From Trichobilharzia regenti (taxonomy: Eukaryota; Platyhelminthes; Trematoda; Strigeidida; Schistosomatidae), in contig OX235270.1 of assembly GCA_944472135.2 (NCBI GenBank), forward strand, positions 149,683,632-149,747,631: 64,000 nucleotides of DNA, written 5' to 3'. The notes under the pieces are model-generated. The model made no database searches. It was not told the origin of the DNA and worked only from the letters and a program-made list of their open reading frames with translations. Shown piece by piece: positions 1 through 9,339 of the stretch; the first letter of the stretch is position 1, and the number at the start of each line of letters is the position of its first letter. Position numbers and translations under genes: made by a program.

Positions 1-360
1 AACTCTGCACATCATCATCACAGAACAAAGCATAGAATGGCAGTCGCACCCATTTCTACCCCAACTGCCTCTGTCAAATTCGAAAAGGAGTTGACCAAGA
101 AGTAATTTGTAATCTGCTTGAACACTGTTGCGCCCAGTACCAAAGTCTTTAATCAACTTCATTCAACAGCTGGCTATATGACAGTGCCGCGTGTCAGGTG
201 ATCCACAACGGAAAATTTAGTGAGGCGTTCTCAGCGAATACAGGAGTAAGGCACGCTGGCTGCCTGTCTGCCTATTATCACCAAGGATGATATTCTGAAA
301 TGTGCTGGACTGCACTATACACCAGACTCTGCGTTCAGAGTGAGAAGACAGGAGTATTAG
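1..360 (+). mobile_element. RTE-A LINE fragment, decayed RT region
   Basis: This is a broken copy of the RT-coding part of the RTE-A LINE. It can be followed by eye against 15870-16250 and 63740-64000: the stretch on catalogued residues corresponding to 'F-DFEKAF', the valley after it, and the segment ending near 'ggatgatattctgaaatg'. Stops and indels disrupt every frame. The copy runs off the left edge of the window. Its 3' part may be the fragment at 1090-1875, with unrelated AT-rich DNA in between. Confidence 0.75.
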
Positions 361-504
361 ATTGAAAAGAACAAGAGGTTCAGCAAAGATGACGATCTTT
401 TCGAAGATTTCATTCTCAAAAGATGCTGTACAATCGCAATTATATGCATTAGTTTACATAAATACTATTATTGTTTGTTTAATTAATTCCACATAGTAAT
501 CAAG

Positions 505-955
505 GAGATAATATTTTTCAACTTGAAATGAAAGCTTGAAGGTATAAATACAGATGGCAAGGGGCTTAGAGACAAGATTACATAGGATTAGAAAACAGTT
601 ACTACGTATGCAAAATTAACATTTGATAAGTGGAGAAATAATAGTTTCAAAGGCGAATAATAGGTGACAATTATTTTCAACTTGATATGAATTACAGGAG
701 GCGTAGAGACAAAATTTACGCAGGGATAGAATGAATTGCAAGTGTGAATAAAATGAGCATGGAAACAAATTGAAATAAGAATAATAATTTTCAACTTGAA
801 ATGTAAGTTAGGTGGCGTGAATACAGACAGATTACAAGAGGCATAGGAATAACAAAAACAATTACACAGGATTAGAATATAATTGTAAAATGGTTATTCT
901 AAACGGATTACAAGTGTGATCAGGAGGAGCATGGAAATAAACAAACTTAAAATGA
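505..955. repeat. Degenerate tandem repeat, about three units
   Basis: Three imperfect direct repeats start near 510, 670 and 788 with 'ttttcaacttgaaatg' or a close variant. Each continues with a GGCG(T)AGAGAC-like segment, then 'acacaggattagaa' or a variant, and two of them end with 'caagtgtga' plus a 'gagcatggaaa' motif. The unit is roughly 115-160 bp. No coding content is recognised. The block lies between two RTE-A fragments and may be an insertion separating them. Confidence 0.55.
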
Positions 956-1089
956 GTTATTTTATGACTGAAATGAAAATGTGATGAATTGAATGAAGAC
1001 AAAGAGAGAGAGGAAAATGCACACACAGAGAACAAAACAAAACAAAAACCTGAAGGATAGGGGAAAATACCGAACTAGGTTCATGGTAG

Positions 1090-1875
1090 TTGTAATGGCT
1101 GGACTAGTTTCTTTTGAACACATAGGAGATGGAGGTGATGAAGGTAACCAACCACCACCAACACAAACAGCATCAGCATCATCAACAACAACAACCAGCG
1201 CCAGTCACCATCAATGCGAGAGATTTGACACACTCCACTCATCCGGCTAGCGAGCATCGTTTCAACCACAGGAATTCGGAACAGATTCAGATACATATAT
1301 CAAACTCAGCCAGCCAGAATCGGAATGGTGAGATACTCACGCCTTTATCAACCTGAAACCATTTTGCGAATCTTCAGCACTCCGCCTCAATACAACGAAC
1401 AAGATTTGCATTTTCAACACCAATGTCAATTTGCTCCTTCTATACGGATCAGGAATGTGGCCAGTGTGTCAAAATAGGATTTCGAACAGCTATTTACAGC
1501 TTCACTGGCTGTATACTGAAAATGAAACTGCCAGTCAGCAAGCAGGTTAGGAAGAACTAACAGCGAGAAACTCTGGATGGCGACAAACCAACATGCAATA
1601 GCTGATCGCTCAACAAATGGTGGCCATCTAATGACATCGCGTGTAATATGAGCTATCGCTACAGTAAACTCCTAATAGGAAGTGACGAGTGGATCGTCAG
1701 TGCGAAGATGACACTGAGGAGATTGTGTGAGGAAAAGGAGAGGAGGAGATGAGAGATAATGAACAACTGTGGTCCCAGGTGAAGAAGACAGCAGAAATGG
1801 GAGAAAAAGAATAAGCGTTGTTGAAGTTCTATTTCCCACTCCACAACCAAGGAATAGTAATAATGATAATAATAA
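1090..1875 (+). mobile_element. RTE-A LINE fragment, C-terminal region and 3' end
   Basis: This matches the 3' part of RTE-A seen at 16430-17090, including the CCACCA/ACAACA-rich stretch, the segment after 'gagagatttgacacactcc', and the terminal block. It ends in 'aaggaatagtaataatgataataataa', the AAT-rich tail typical of the family. Frames are broken, so this is a dead copy. Confidence 0.7.
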
Positions 1876-2627
1876 GGGATAGCTAGAAATCAATAGCTGT
1901 TTATTTACAGATTTTAAAGTAGGCTGGTTAGCAGAGTTTATTTTTTTGCACAATACCTGTGCTAAAAATAAAGTTTGCCTAGATTTTTATATTTAATTGT
2001 ACGAGCAAAACTGTTTAGTGATTGACTAACCGAATAACACCGATGAACAATGAGTGCACTGACGACTTACTGGCTAACATGCACGAACATGCAAAACAAC
2101 ATAAAAATGATATGAAATATAGCCTGAAATCAAGTTGAACCGTTTTAATTGACTATTTTTTTTTTTACTTCTGATTGGCCAATCTCTCATTGTAGAAATT
2201 TTTATTGATTCTGTTACTTACTAGATTCGATTAGGCTTCCTTCATCCATTCATTTATTAACAGAATGATGATTAGTACTTAAGTATGAATTGACAAGAGT
2301 CAAATTAGCCTTGAAAAGTGCACTAAGCATTGAGATGAATAATAAATCCGTACAAAATTGGCAACACTATAAATAATTAACAGTCTTTGTAAAGTAACCA
2401 ATCAGAAGAAATAGAAGTGAACATTGATTTTTATAATATGTAGATGTACGGAAAGGTAGCTCAGGTGTTAAACAGGCCGCCAAATATTTGTATTTAGCTC
2501 GGAATAATTTGAAATTGTTCTTAGAAGTCTGTATGAATAAAGAATACTCCTGACAATAAATTCCCTCCCCTTAGCTTCTTATAAGTTATATGAAATAAAA
2601 TATTTACTCACTATCATTATAATAAAA
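1876..2627. other. AT-rich intergenic DNA, nothing recognised
   Basis: AT-rich sequence with short homopolymer runs. I see no convincing ORF, RNA gene or repeat family member. Confidence 0.5.
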
Positions 2628-2960
2628 CAGTGGTTGCATGGTAGAATGCTCACCAGCTACGAGGGAGGTTCAATTTGTGGTTGGCGCACTCTCAGTTCAC
2701 ACCTGTTACCGATTTTTTATGATCTCATTGACAAAACCTTGCGCTTCAGTGAGCCATGTAAATATCAAAAGACAAGGACTGTCCTGCCATTGTAAGGATA
2801 CTATTTTAAGCTGATTCTTATTAGTAAGTCAGGAAAATAAGGAAGCTTGATTATGAGATTAGTAGCCTCATCCCTTAAAAATCCAACGCTATCGCCACAG
2901 AAACTTCAAAGCTGATAGCTTGAAGACATTCACTCCCTTTGGAATGTCAGCAAGAAAAAG
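2628..2960 (+). mobile_element. SINE-B copy, old and divergent
   Basis: The left end has a tRNA-like head: 'tggttgcatggtagaatg' as a degenerate A box and 'gaggttcaattt' as a degenerate B box. The right end (2880-2955) carries the SINE-B tail: 'gccacagaaacttcaaagct', 'agcttgaag' and 'ggaatgtcagcaagaaa'. The middle is diverged. Confidence 0.5.
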
Positions 2961-3055
2961 ATAATAGCAAGGAATACGGTGGATACATTTTAACCTACTA
3001 CGTATGGATTCCGCTGTCAAGAATCATCATTAAATCTAACACAATGGCTCCGTGA

Positions 3056-3192
3056 CAGGTTTGATCACGAGTTGACATTAGTCAGAGTACTACTGAAAAA
3101 TCTAGGTTTACTGGACAACCGTATCGTCCTGCCTTGGGATTCTTCACCAATGGTTCTCTAACTAATGTCACGTTGTGATCAAACCTGTTTTT
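3056..3192. repeat. SINE-C 3' ends fused as an inverted repeat
   Basis: The left arm 'acaggtttgatcacgagttg' and its continuation (3055-3082) is inverted at 3169-3193 ('actaatgtcacgttgtgatc' onward). Between the arms, 3100-3150 keeps a degenerate antisense hammerhead remnant ('tatcgtcctgccttgggatt'). Both arms correspond to the 3' part of SINE-C ('gagctgacatcggtt' in other copies), so this is two SINE-C ends in opposite orientation. A similar structure occurs at 37973-38048. Confidence 0.6.
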
Positions 3193-3415
3193 TTTTCCTT
3201 CGCGTTCCCAGTGGAACATAGGGGCTCAAGCTAGTTGCTTGAAGTTTCTGTAGCAGTGTTCATTTTTACAGGATGGGGTTACTAGCCTCATGCCCAACAT
3301 TTCCACTTTACCAGTCTCACTAATGGCTTCGTGAAGTAAAGGAGTGCGTCGGCTGGGGTTCGCACGCCGGACGATGTATACGGTCGGCAAGCATCCTAAT
3401 CGCTGTGCCACTAAA
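3187..3415 (-). mobile_element. SINE-B copy
   Basis: Minus-strand tRNA-headed SINE. The head is the complement of 3345-3412 ('ggcacagcgattaggatgct' and a degenerate B box). The body has conserved blocks ('gaggctagtaacccc', 'agaaacttcaagcaact'). The tail resembles 'gttccactgggaacgcgaag' followed by an A-run. The tail block matches the 3' end of RTE-A LINEs. Confidence 0.75.
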
Positions 3416-3419
3416 ATCA

Positions 3420-3800
3420 CTGCAAACCAATATTTGATGGTCAATCTGACGCTCACTAGTGACTGGGTTTATACAGGAAGTAATGTAAAGTTCAGACAAG
3501 AAGTCGTAACCAGAAGGGTCCACCAAGCTAGGTAAAAGGTCAGTTACTCACGGTTGAGATGGACTGACGGTTGAGCTATATACATACATAAAAATCTCGA
3601 AAGGCCCTGTGTTCGAAGCCCGACGCATGTGTGCTGCTGAAGAGTCCCGAACTAGGACCAAAACAACCGTCCAATAATCTCAGGTTTTCCAGTAGTTCTG
3701 TAAATGATGTCATCTCATAATCTAACCTGTATTCAATCGAATCCCTACAAATCAACCTTAGTTGTGTCTCACTGCTGTGGTTGCTGAGTAACACAATCCC
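3420..3800 (+). mobile_element. SINE-C related copy with dead hammerhead remnant
   Basis: The left part (3420-3575) resembles 23665-23775. The right part carries the SINE-C layout: a B-box-like 'gtgttcgaagccc' at about 3610, then 'ctgctgaagagtcccgaact' and 'aggaccaaaac' (about 3634-3675), then the SINE-C 3' body and end 'aatccctacaaatcaacc'. The CUGANGA core is present (CTGAAGA), but the GAAA box reads CAAA, so the ribozyme is expected to be inactive. Confidence 0.6.
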
Positions 3801-3864
3801 CGTCAAAACATTTAATCTGAAAGAGCACCTAAACAACTTCCACATGCGTACATGCAAGATGACA

Positions 3865-4010
3865 AAGTAACTGAAACCGTATTGTTGTATTTATTGAATT
3901 TTAGATTTCCCATCGATTGATTGGACTGAAGTGCTCGGTATACCCAGATGAAGATTCCCAAATAGGACGAAATGCGTATACCATTAGCCACCATCTAGAA
4001 ATTAAATGTT
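3865..4010 (+). repeat. Smα-like hammerhead remnant
   Basis: At about 3925-3985 'ggtatac' is followed by 'ccagatgaagattcccaaat', 'aggacgaaatgc' and 'gtatacc'. The flanking 7-nt arms are perfectly complementary, and the loop II and GAAA segment 'cccaaataggacgaaa' is the schistosome hammerhead signature. The CUGANGA box is altered (CAGATGA) and stem II is disturbed, so activity is unlikely. The leading part ('cccatcgattgattggactg') recurs inverted at 17815-17850. Confidence 0.5.
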
Positions 4011-5052
4011 GTATTAAACTGAAGAAATAATTTTCCTAATTTATAAAAAAAATAATCCAATTTAAAATAACTTCACCACCCATTCAAAAAAGAGTGGCAT
4101 CTTTTTCAAAATTGAATGGGTATGTTTTATCTAATGAAATGACTACCTAAATATAAAGACGAATTGTGAAGAAAAAACACTTTTCAGTATTCAGAAGAGC
4201 ATGAATACAAAACATTTTACTTTTGAATACCCATTGGTGGAGAGTTAAAACACTCCATTCGGTAACTCTATCCCTTTAGGGATTACACAGTTATCTAGCC
4301 ACACTAATCAAGGAATAATTATTTATTAAAAAAGACTAATCTTCTTTAACTAATCCAACTGATACGATTGGAGAATTCGAGGAAGGTGTATGAGGTTGGC
4401 GAAAGAAAACACGATAACACTGTTCCACACTCATTAACATATTTGAAACATTTTTGATGTGGTTTTGTTCTCTGAGCTGGATGGTTAGTTTGCGAAGCTT
4501 TCATCACCTTACTGGGTGACATCTTCAGCGCATACTTCAATTTGAAACATTAGATTGCCATATATCTGCACGTTATCATGTGCACAGGCCTTTCAAACTG
4601 TATTCTATTAACAACACTGAATGAGATGTTACCACTCACATATACATTCGTAGCGCATAAAACACTCAGACTGTTTTAACCCAATGATGCATTGTTATAA
4701 AGGCATTAATGTAATTAACTAGTATGGACGTATGACTGTAAAATCTAAAGAATTAATTAACGAACGGGAATGTTCTTCATTCACTAATTAGTGTTTGAAC
4801 TTTTACTGATGGTTTTTAAAGAATTTCACTTCAATTTATTATTAAAATAATACCCATCCATAATAAAAAAAGAAAGTTTACGTAATTATCCACTTCTATC
4901 TGTATTTTGAGGGAGAAATACGGAGAGAGAGTGACACAATGGGATAGAGGTAGAATTGGAACACGGCGGTAGAAAACGATTCATTTGATAAACAATATTT
5001 TTAACTGCGAGATATTTCAAACACAATTTATTGCTCATTATTGTATCAATGT
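4011..5052. other. AT-rich intergenic DNA, nothing recognised
   Basis: Contains the phrase 'agctttcatcaccttactgg' near 4495 and otherwise low-complexity AT-rich DNA. No gene or assignable repeat is seen. Confidence 0.4.
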
Positions 5053-5320
5053 TGTGCATTAGTGGTTCAGCGGTAGAGTGCTGGCCAACCGCGCACGTGG
5101 TCCAGGGTTCGAGTTCCGACCAGCGCACACGTTTACCTCTCTAAACCGGCTACAATCCTGACAAAGAGGGAAGGTTGAGTGTGAGGATGAAAATTCGGCA
5201 TAAGGCTAGAAACCTCACCTCGTGAAAAAAACACCACTGCTACTGAAACTTCAAAGCTAAAGCTTGAAGCCCTGTGTTCCACTGGGAACGTAAAGGAACA
5301 AAAAAGAGGAAAAAAAATAA
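5053..5320 (+). mobile_element. SINE-B copy, tRNA-headed
   Basis: The head has an A box ('tagtggttcagcggtagagt') and a B box ('gggttcgagttcc'). The body includes 'ctagaaacctcacc' and 'actgaaacttcaaagct'. The tail is 'cttgaagccctgtgttccac' then 'tgggaacgtaaaggaacaaa'. This tail is close to the 3' terminus of RTE-A, implying mobilisation by that LINE. Confidence 0.8.
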
Positions 5321-5479
5321 AATGCTAAATAATCACTTCAGTGTAATCACATGACTTCCTAACTTTCTGTATATGTCTCACTCCCCCCAGTTTTTGGACA
5401 CAATTTTTCACTTATCCAGGGTAGATCTTACATCATTCCCATTGCAAGTATCTGGTATTTATTCGATTAACAACTATTC

Positions 5480-5725
5480 ATGAGATTGCTGGAGGCGACG
5501 CCTTGATGAGTGCCAACCAGCACGAAACCTAGGTCAACCAAGGCTTCCTGTCGAATGCCTTCAACCATCTAATGGCGACAATTCACAGTGCACAGTGATG
5601 GCCACCCACCTAGAATTCTGGCCACATTGCAAACGTGACTGACAGATTCCAGTCTGTCTGCAACAGACATAGGACTACACACATTACACTAGTTACTGAA
5701 TAGTGTCCAATCAAAAACAAGTATT
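5480..5725 (-). mobile_element. SINE-D copy, divergent
   Basis: Shares ordered blocks with 6405-6635: 'aacctaggtcaaccaagg' corresponding to 'gacctaggatttgtg', then 'cacattgcaaacgtgactga', 'cagattccagtctg' and 'tctgcaaca'. The tRNA-like head is poorly kept here. Confidence 0.4.
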
Positions 5726-5798
5726 CGCTGAGTAACCTGTGTCTGTCAGTCTATCGTTCACTCACTATTATTACATTTTAGTACTTTTACTCTATTGT

Positions 5799-6032
5799 TT
5801 TTTTTCCTGCACGTTCCCAGTGGAACATAGGGCTCCAAGCTAGATGCTTGAAGTTTCTGTAGCAGTGGTGATAATTTTTACAGGATGGGGTTGCTAGCCT
5901 CATGCCAAACCTTTCCTCTTCACCAGTCTCACTTGTGGCTTAGCGAGGTAAAGGAGTGCGCCGGCCGGGGATCGAACCCCGGACCATGTGCATGGTCGGC
6001 GAGCGTCCTAACCGCTATGCCACCAACGCACT
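5799..6032 (-). mobile_element. SINE-B copy, well preserved
   Basis: Read on the minus strand it starts with a tRNA-like head ('ggtggcatagcggttagga'; B box 'gggttcgatcccc'), then the body ('gaggctagcaaccccatcct', 'tgctacagaaacttcaagca') and the tail 'gagccctatgttccactggg' plus 'aacgtgcaggaaaaaaaa'. It is one of the best copies for defining the family. Confidence 0.8.
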
Positions 6033-6404
6033 CTATTGTGTGATTATATACAATCGAATGCATTGCAGTATAAGAGCTTTTTCTGTATTATTTAACTGTA
6101 GATCTAGTTCTACTCCTTTGTTTCAACAAAACAGGTTACCCTGATCTACTAGTTTAACCTGCGTAAATAATCCCACAGTCATATTTCATAAATTCAGATT
6201 TTAGACTGAATCAGGTATACTGGATCTCTAGGATAAGGCAAAGTTTATCTGATTCAGATAACACACAAAGTTACAACTCATATTTTCTTTACACGTTATT
6301 AATTCAGTTGACAATATAAATATTTCCAGCATCTTATGTAGGAAACAAAATTTGTATTAAATATAAAAAATAATAATAAGCGTTTTGAAAACAGGTTACT
6401 TACA

Positions 6405-6635
6405 CAATTAGATGGTTGGAGGCACTGGGCAGGAAGTCCAACGTGACCTAGGATTTGTGCTAGTCTGCACTCACCAGTCGTCAACAAGGCGTATCTGCAA
6501 TCACCTCGGAGGAAGTCATGTCCTTTCTGAGATTCAAACCCACGTCACCAGCCAGTACTGTAGTCAGATACATTGCAAACTTGTTTGACTGATAGAATTC
6601 AGTCTGCAACAAAGATAGCGTCCGATCAAAAATTA
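6405..6635 (-). mobile_element. SINE-D copy
   Basis: The same block order occurs at 33193-33445, where the minus-strand head reads like a tRNA ('tagctcagtggtaacgtc' with 'gggtttgaatctc'). Shared blocks here are 'gatggttggaggcactgg', 'tctgcaatcacct', 'gtcatgtcctttctgagatt' and 'caaacccacgtcacc'. Confidence 0.6.
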
Positions 6636-6889
6636 CTTACACAATCTTAGAAAAACAATGAGAGACTACAAGTTACCATTCTTAGAGTTATTCACGAAAA
6701 GATCATTCATTATTTTGAGGATTAAAAATAATCTTCTTGCTTTATATAAATCATACAAATTCACCTCTGACGTCTAGATTTATATGTCGGACATTCTGAA
6801 AAAAAACACAACTGAAAACAGTATCTCTCTCTCTCTTTTCCCTTTAAATCTTTACTTCTATGTTTTTAAAAACTTCATGCAATTCTTCC

Positions 6890-7215
6890 CATTAATAAAC
6901 TTGAACAAAGCAAGAACAACAATTGTACCAGGATTGGTGCGTCGGTGGCACAGTGGTTAGGATTCTCGCCGACCATGCAAACGGTCCGAGGTTCGATCCT
7001 CTGCCGACGTACACCTGATATCTATGGTCGGCCTGCGAAATTTGGGCTACCGATATCCATGCTGAAAATTCCATACTTGTACCAAAAATACAGTGTGGAA
7101 TCAAGCTGTAATCAAAAATAAAAAAAATAAAAATAAAAAAATAAGGATAATATGAGCTCATCTTTTATTATTATTTCGAGGATTCTTCTCAACTGGTTAC
7201 AACCTGAATGATAAA
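6890..7215. mobile_element. PLE terminal (pLTR-like) sequence split by SINE-A
   Basis: Left part 'ttgaacaaagcaagaacaac' and right part 'ttattatttcgaggattctt' then 'caactggttacaacctgaat' together match the terminal sequence seen at 40620-40725 and, in part, at 10490-10590, 34625-34730 and 37236-37330. A SINE-A copy sits in the middle. Confidence 0.5.
6935..7143 (+). mobile_element. SINE-A copy with target-site duplication
   Basis: The head has an A box (TGGCACAGTGG) and a B box-like 'ggttcgatcct'. The body is 'atctatggtcggcctgcgaa', 'tttgggctaccgatatccat', 'gctgaaaattccatacttgt'. The tail is 'caagctgtaatcaaaaataa' with A-rich repeats. AGGAT flanks both sides (6930-6934 and 7144-7148), consistent with a short TSD, though the A-rich tail makes its length uncertain. 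Confidence 0.85.
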
Positions 7216-7313
7216 AAATATGAATTACATTAAAGATATGAACATACTTTTCCACGATCATAAACAGTAATTGGTAGGAATTAAAAGTAACATTAGTCCG
7301 GAATGATTTAACT

Positions 7314-7324
7314 GATTAGGATTT
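7314..7324. repeat. 11-bp target-site duplication (left)
   Basis: GATTAGGATTT is repeated exactly at 7532-7542 on the other side of the SINE-C insertion, marking its boundaries. Confidence 0.85.
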
Positions 7325-7531
7325 TCGAGTAATGGTTTTGTAGGGATTTCGTTTGATTGTATGGAGGATTTAATCATGAGCTGACATCGGTTAGAGAACG
7401 ACTGGAATACCTAGGAGTACTGGACATCTGTTTCGTCCTAGTTTGGGACTCCTCAGCAGTACGCACCCACCGGGGTTCGAACCCAGGGCCTTCTGGTTAC
7501 AAGGCGAGCTCGTAGACCATTGAGCCACTGG
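7325..7531 (-). mobile_element. SINE-C: complete tRNA-headed SINE with hammerhead
   Basis: A 207-bp insertion bounded by an 11-bp TSD. Read on the minus strand: a tRNA-like head with a perfect A-box match TGGCTCAATGG (7517-7527) and a B-box GGTTCGAACCC (within 7473-7484); a hammerhead ribozyme (7417-7462); then a roughly 90-bp body with 'ccgatgtcagctcatgatt' and the 3' end 'atccctacaaaaccattact'. There is no long poly(A), so mobilisation by a LINE with a non-poly(A) tail is likely. This copy defines the family; others at 3595, 22130, 23520 and 23845 are more decayed. The relation to the known Smα elements is by layout (pol III boxes plus ribozyme) and is not proven by sequence here. Confidence 0.8.
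7417..7462 (-). ncRNA. Hammerhead ribozyme, consensus core intact
   Basis: On the minus strand: stem I 5' strand GTACTG (7457-7462), core CTGAGGA (7450-7456, fits CUGANGA with N7=G), stem II GTCC/GGAC with a 7-nt loop, GAAA (G12-A15.1), a very short stem III (AC/GT around AGAT, or ACA/TGT), cleavage triplet GTC with C17 opposite 7423, and stem I 3' strand CAGTAC (7417-7422), perfectly complementary to the 5' strand. All conserved core residues are present. A short stem III is known from retrotransposon-borne hammerheads, which may act better as dimers. Activity is inferred, not shown. Confidence 0.8.
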
Positions 7532-7542
7532 GATTAGGATTT
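7532..7542. repeat. 11-bp target-site duplication (right)
   Basis: Exact second copy of GATTAGGATTT (see 7314-7324). Confidence 0.85.
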
Positions 7543-7799
7543 ACAAACACTGACTATTTATAGAACAATTAGACAATTAGGCTTGGAAACAAAAAACAGG
7601 GTTGTGTATATATATATGTGTGTGTGTAGAAACAAGGTTTAGCCAGAGAGAGCATAACAAAAAAGTAGATTACTTAACTGAAGAAAGCATCTTATCTAAT
7701 AGCCAATAGAAGAAAAGAAAGAAAAGAAACAAGGTAGGGTGAGTCATGTTTAGATGAGAGAGTAGAGTTTTCTAAACATGAAAAAGGTGACTCATGAAA

Positions 7800-8460
7800 G
7801 TTGTATGTTTTTTGTTATCAACAGGGCAGTGTAAGATTCACCACTGTCTCTTTCTGTGTACATAGATTTGGTTTAAGTCGTTTGATGGCAATTGCTTCAA
7901 CAAAGCGTAGCAAGCTAGGTTTCTTTTGCTTGTTGATTACTTTAAACGACTTCAGGTTGTCTACAATATGACCAGTGTCTAATAGATGACGGGCAATAGC
8001 ACTGTTTAATGCTTGCAGACCTTTCAGTCTCAGGTTCTTTGGTATGTGTTCATAAATGCGGACACTAACCCTTCTCTCCGTTCTTCCAATGTATGTGCTT
8101 TGGCACGTACATGTAAATTGGTAGACACAGTTGGAGGTAACATGAGGTGGGTATTTGTCCACTTTTGATTGTCTCAAACAACTAGTTGTTTGATAAACTC
8201 ATACAAGCTTGGCGGCTGGATATGTTCTCTTCACGGCAGCGTTCAGTCTGCATCTTATTCTACTAGCAGTATCATCACCTTTGAATGCAAGCTGCAGAAA
8301 TATAGGCTTTTATCTACTGTGCTGCTTTTCACTTTTTCAACATGACGTCTCCCATACTTGTCGATGAACTTTTGTGGGTTTTTATCCAAAACTCTTGCTG
8401 AATATCCATTTCAAAACAAACAACCACTTCAAGCAAGCAGATTCCAAAATTTACGATGAT
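7800..8460 (-). mobile_element. Penelope-like element fragment, thumb region and GIY-YIG
   Basis: The minus strand encodes the C-terminal part of a Penelope-like ORF. The upstream part (8450-8200) reads like the RT thumb and linker ('KFIDKYGRRHVEKVK'-type) with stops. It leads into the GIY-YIG domain at 8177-7818. The upstream RT proper is missing, so this copy is 5'-truncated. Confidence 0.7.
7818..8177 (-). CDS. PLE GIY-YIG endonuclease domain (fragment)
   Basis: A 119-codon open frame from a Penelope-like retroelement. A conserved cysteine pair precedes the GIY-YIG core ('VYQFTCTCQSTYIGRTERRV': the first half of the motif reads as VYQF/TYIG), followed by the catalytic-type Arg (RTERRVSVRIYEH), an H-x-L-x-x-GH segment ('RHLLDTGHIV'), 'FKVI' and a Glu-containing helix ('RFVEAIAIKRLKPNLC'). 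In PLEs this domain nicks target DNA. The methionine start is only the first in-frame ATG; the real ORF would begin far upstream with the RT. The frame is open to a stop at 7818, so the domain is well kept although the element is truncated. Confidence 0.8.
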   Translation of the reverse strand: MRQSKVDKYPPHVTSNCVYQFTCTCQSTYIGRTERRVSVRIYEHIPKNLRLKGLQALNSAIARHLLDTGHIVDNLKSFKVINKQKKPSLLRFVEAIAIKRLKPNLCTQKETVVNLTLPC

Positions 8461-8479
8461 CATATGATTTAAAAATAAT

Positions 8480-8705
8480 TTTATTCCTTCGCTTTCCGAA
8501 TGGAACATAGGGTTTCAGGTGGAAGCTTTGAGGTTCCAGTAGCACTGGTGATTAATTTTCACGGGTTGAGGTTTCTAGCCTCATGCTCAGCTTTCCCTGT
8601 TCACGGCCAGGTGAAGTTCAGAAGAGTGTAGGCTGGAGATCGAACACCTGACTCAATCAGATTAATCAGCTAGTACCTTGCTTCTGAACCAGTGAGTCAC
8701 GTGAC
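8480..8705 (-). mobile_element. SINE-B copy, divergent
   Basis: Minus strand; the tail complement 'ttccttcgctttccgaatgg' then 'aacatagggtttcagg', body 'tttctagcctcatgctcagc', and a tRNA-like head near 8635-8700 with degenerate boxes. Confidence 0.6.
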
Positions 8706-9335
8706 CACTTGAAGAAAACAAGTGAATTTTCAAGCCTTTATAATTCACCGTTTCTATACTCACTTTTTACCACAACTTAGATTAATCCAATACCTTAAAA
8801 ATAATATGCCCACTGAATACCATCTTTTTTGTTGTTGTTTTTCTAATTCATGAGCTTGCCATCATAAATAAGATGCTTTCATTTGACGCAACAACAATTT
8901 TAACTTCACAAAAACACACATACACACTCATACGGCATGAGTATTGTTGAGCATCTCATGGCTGATGACAGTATAAGGCATGTTGGCTAGACATTTCAAA
9001 TGAATTAATTTAAATGTGTCACAATTCCAATCCCATCATAATCTAATTTATCTTAGTAGCTTAGATACATCCCTGACAGCTTAAACCAGATAGAAAAAGA
9101 ACATAAGCCTTGCCTGAAGATAGTACTGTCCTCAGTATAAAGTTCTGTGAATAAATAAAATAAGTATGTCTTTCCGAGTTTAATACATCCTAAAAAAACC
9201 CCATGTCTAGGTAATAGTACTAATAATAATACTTGCATAATGAATATATACACCACAATTCTACAGATAAACACAGTGAAACCACTGAGAATAAGTCTCA
9301 ACAAAGAGAAAAACTCTGTTTAAAAAAGACTGAAT
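8706..9335. other. Intergenic DNA, nothing recognised
   Basis: AT-rich sequence. Short open frames on both strands show no recognisable domain and are probably chance. Confidence 0.4.
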
Positions 9336-9339
9336 TCAT

